A stretch of 7,277 nt of DNA from Pseudomonadota bacterium. Its GTDB lineage: Bacteria; Pseudomonadota; Alphaproteobacteria; Rhizobiales; Rhizobiaceae. The stretch spans positions 1-7,277 of the forward strand of contig QGUU01000120.1 in the NCBI GenBank assembly GCA_003242525.1. The letters run 5' to 3'. Shown in pieces: positions 6,486 to 7,277 of this stretch; position 1 is the first letter of the stretch, and every line of letters starts with the position of its first letter. A model generated the notes under the pieces. The model searched no databases. It was not told where the DNA came from and was given only the letters and a program-made list of their open reading frames with translations. Both the position numbers and the translations under genes were made by a program.

Positions 6486-7055
6486 ATGGCACAGGAACCA
6501 AGGGAACGCAGCCGCGAGCGCGGCCGTGACCGCGAGGAGCGCGACGACGGCATCGTCGACAAGCTCGTTCACATCAATCGTGTCGCCAAGGTGGTCAAGG
6601 GTGGCCGTCGTTTCGGCTTCGCCGCGCTCGTTGTCGTCGGCGACCAGAAGGGCCGCGTCGGCTTCGGGCATGGCAAGGCACGCGAAGTGCCGGAGGCCAT
6701 TCGTAAGGCGACCGAGTCCGCCAAGCGCGACATGATCTTTGTTCCCCTGCGTTCCGGTCGTACCCTGCACCATGACGTCGAGGGGCGTTGGGGCGCCGGC
6801 CGCGTTCTCCTGCGCGCCGCCAAGGCCGGTACGGGCATCATTGCCGGCGGCCCGATGCGTGCCGTTTTCGAGACCCTCGGCGTGCAGGACGTCGTCGCCA
6901 AGTCACTGGGATCATCGAACCCGTATAACATGGTTCGCGCCACCTTCGATGCACTGCAGAGGCAAATGCATCCCAAGGATGTCGCCGCCGCTCGCGGCAT
7001 CAAGTATTCGACCCTTCAGGCGCGTCGCGGCACGGCCGTGACGGCTGAAGAATAA
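6486..7055 (+). CDS. rpsE: 30S ribosomal protein S5
   Basis: S5 helps form the mRNA entry channel and affects decoding accuracy; in E. coli changes in its N-terminal loop give spectinomycin resistance. I chose ATG 6486 (189 residues), which gives the MAQE... start typical of alphaproteobacterial S5 and has AAGGA 6 nt upstream. An in-frame GTG at 6456 would add ten residues with no good SD. Residues 1-22 are an Arg/Glu-rich low-complexity arm. The double-stranded-RNA-binding-like S5 domain follows, with [20 protein letters not shown] at 31-50, [18 protein letters not shown] at 58-75, and [19 protein letters not shown] at about 114-132. [16 protein letters not shown] spans 142-157. The spectinomycin loop looks ordinary. 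rpmD follows after 24 nt. Confidence 0.97.
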   Translation: MAQEPRERSRERGRDREERDDGIVDKLVHINRVAKVVKGGRRFGFAALVVVGDQKGRVGFGHGKAREVPEAIRKATESAKRDMIFVPLRSGRTLHHDVEGRWGAGRVLLRAAKAGTGIIAGGPMRAVFETLGVQDVVAKSLGSSNPYNMVRATFDALQRQMHPKDVAAARGIKYSTLQARRGTAVTAEE

Positions 7056-7079
7056 GTGCTGGCTGGAAGGACCACGACA

Positions 7080-7277
7080 ATGGCCAAGAAAGCTGCCAAG
7101 ACCATCACCATCGAGCAGATCGGTTCGCCGATCCGCCGGCCGAAGGAGCAGCGTGCGACGCTGATCGGCCTCGGCCTCAACAAGATGCACCGCAGGCGCA
7201 CGCTGGAAGACACCCCTTCGGTGCGCGGCATGATCGCCAAGGTCTCGCCCCGGCTCTTTAACAAAATTCCCAACCCC
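7080..7277 (+). CDS. rpmD: 50S ribosomal protein L30 (3'-truncated, abnormal end)
   Basis: L30 is a small 23S-binding protein found in most bacteria. The frame starts at ATG 7080 after GGAAGG at 7065-7070 and runs 66 codons to the last base without a stop. Residues 8-55 are a clear L30: [31 protein letters not shown] and [11 protein letters not shown]. The family is usually about 60-67 residues long and normally continues with a hydrophobic strand resembling HLVRVV plus an acidic end. Here residues 57-66 read [10 protein letters not shown], which does not fit, and base composition turns suddenly A/T- and C-run-rich. The simplest explanation is sequence error or a contig end. In the usual order rplO and secY would follow. 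Confidence 0.9.
   Translation, partial: MAKKAAKTITIEQIGSPIRRPKEQRATLIGLGLNKMHRRRTLEDTPSVRGMIAKVSPRLFNKIPNP

Noticed and set aside
1..7277. CRISPR arrays, insertion sequences, tRNA or rRNA genes, defence or biosynthetic genes
   Set aside because: No spaced direct repeats, transposase-like frames, cloverleaf folds or foreign-looking genes were seen; the whole window is accounted for by ribosomal protein genes and short gaps.

Overview
This window is a stretch of the bacterial S10-spc ribosomal protein supercluster, all on the plus strand. It holds sixteen consecutive genes: rplB (5' end missing), rpsS, rplV, rpsC, rplP, rpmC, rpsQ, rplN, rplX, rplE, rpsN, rpsH, rplF, rplR, rpsE and rpmD (runs off the right edge). 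The GC-rich composition, the 101-residue S14 without zinc-ribbon cysteines and the detailed protein sequences (for example the L2, L5 and S5 cores) point to an alphaproteobacterium. Hyphomicrobiales (Rhizobiales), perhaps Phyllobacteriaceae or a relative, is most likely. The order-level assignment rests on remembered homologues, not on a search.

Positions 1-3095 are the S10-type half (L2, S19, L22, S3, L16, L29, S17). Genes here are packed tightly: gaps run from a 1-nt overlap (rplV/rpsC) to 27 nt. A 65-nt spacer (3096-3160) marks the junction with the spc-type half. It carries a small GC hairpin without a T tract, so transcription probably continues through it. From rplN to rpsH (3161-5164) packing is tight again, with an 8-nt rplX/rplE overlap. 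From rpsH onward the layout loosens: gaps of 109 nt (rpsH-rplF), 171 nt (rplF-rplR) and 147 nt (rplR-rpsE) hold no gene but contain inverted repeats. The first two gaps hold similar-looking stem-loops on either side of rplF and are the least ordinary part of the window.

Functionally the genes supply ribosomal proteins of both subunits. L2, L22, L16, L29, L14, L24, L5, L6, L18 and L30 go to the 50S; S19, S3, S17, S14, S8 and S5 go to the 30S. L5 and L18 bind 5S rRNA. S3 and S5 line the mRNA entry channel, where S3 and S14 are neighbours. Co-transcription and coupled translation (several stop codons are fused to the next Shine-Dalgarno) would keep their output balanced.

I see no mobile element, CRISPR array, tRNA/rRNA gene, defence system or undescribed gene system. 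The points worth a second look are the hairpins around rplF, the abnormal last ~30 bases inside rpmD (probably poor sequence at a contig end), and the lack of intergenic room at rplX/rplE for an E. coli-style S8 regulatory site.
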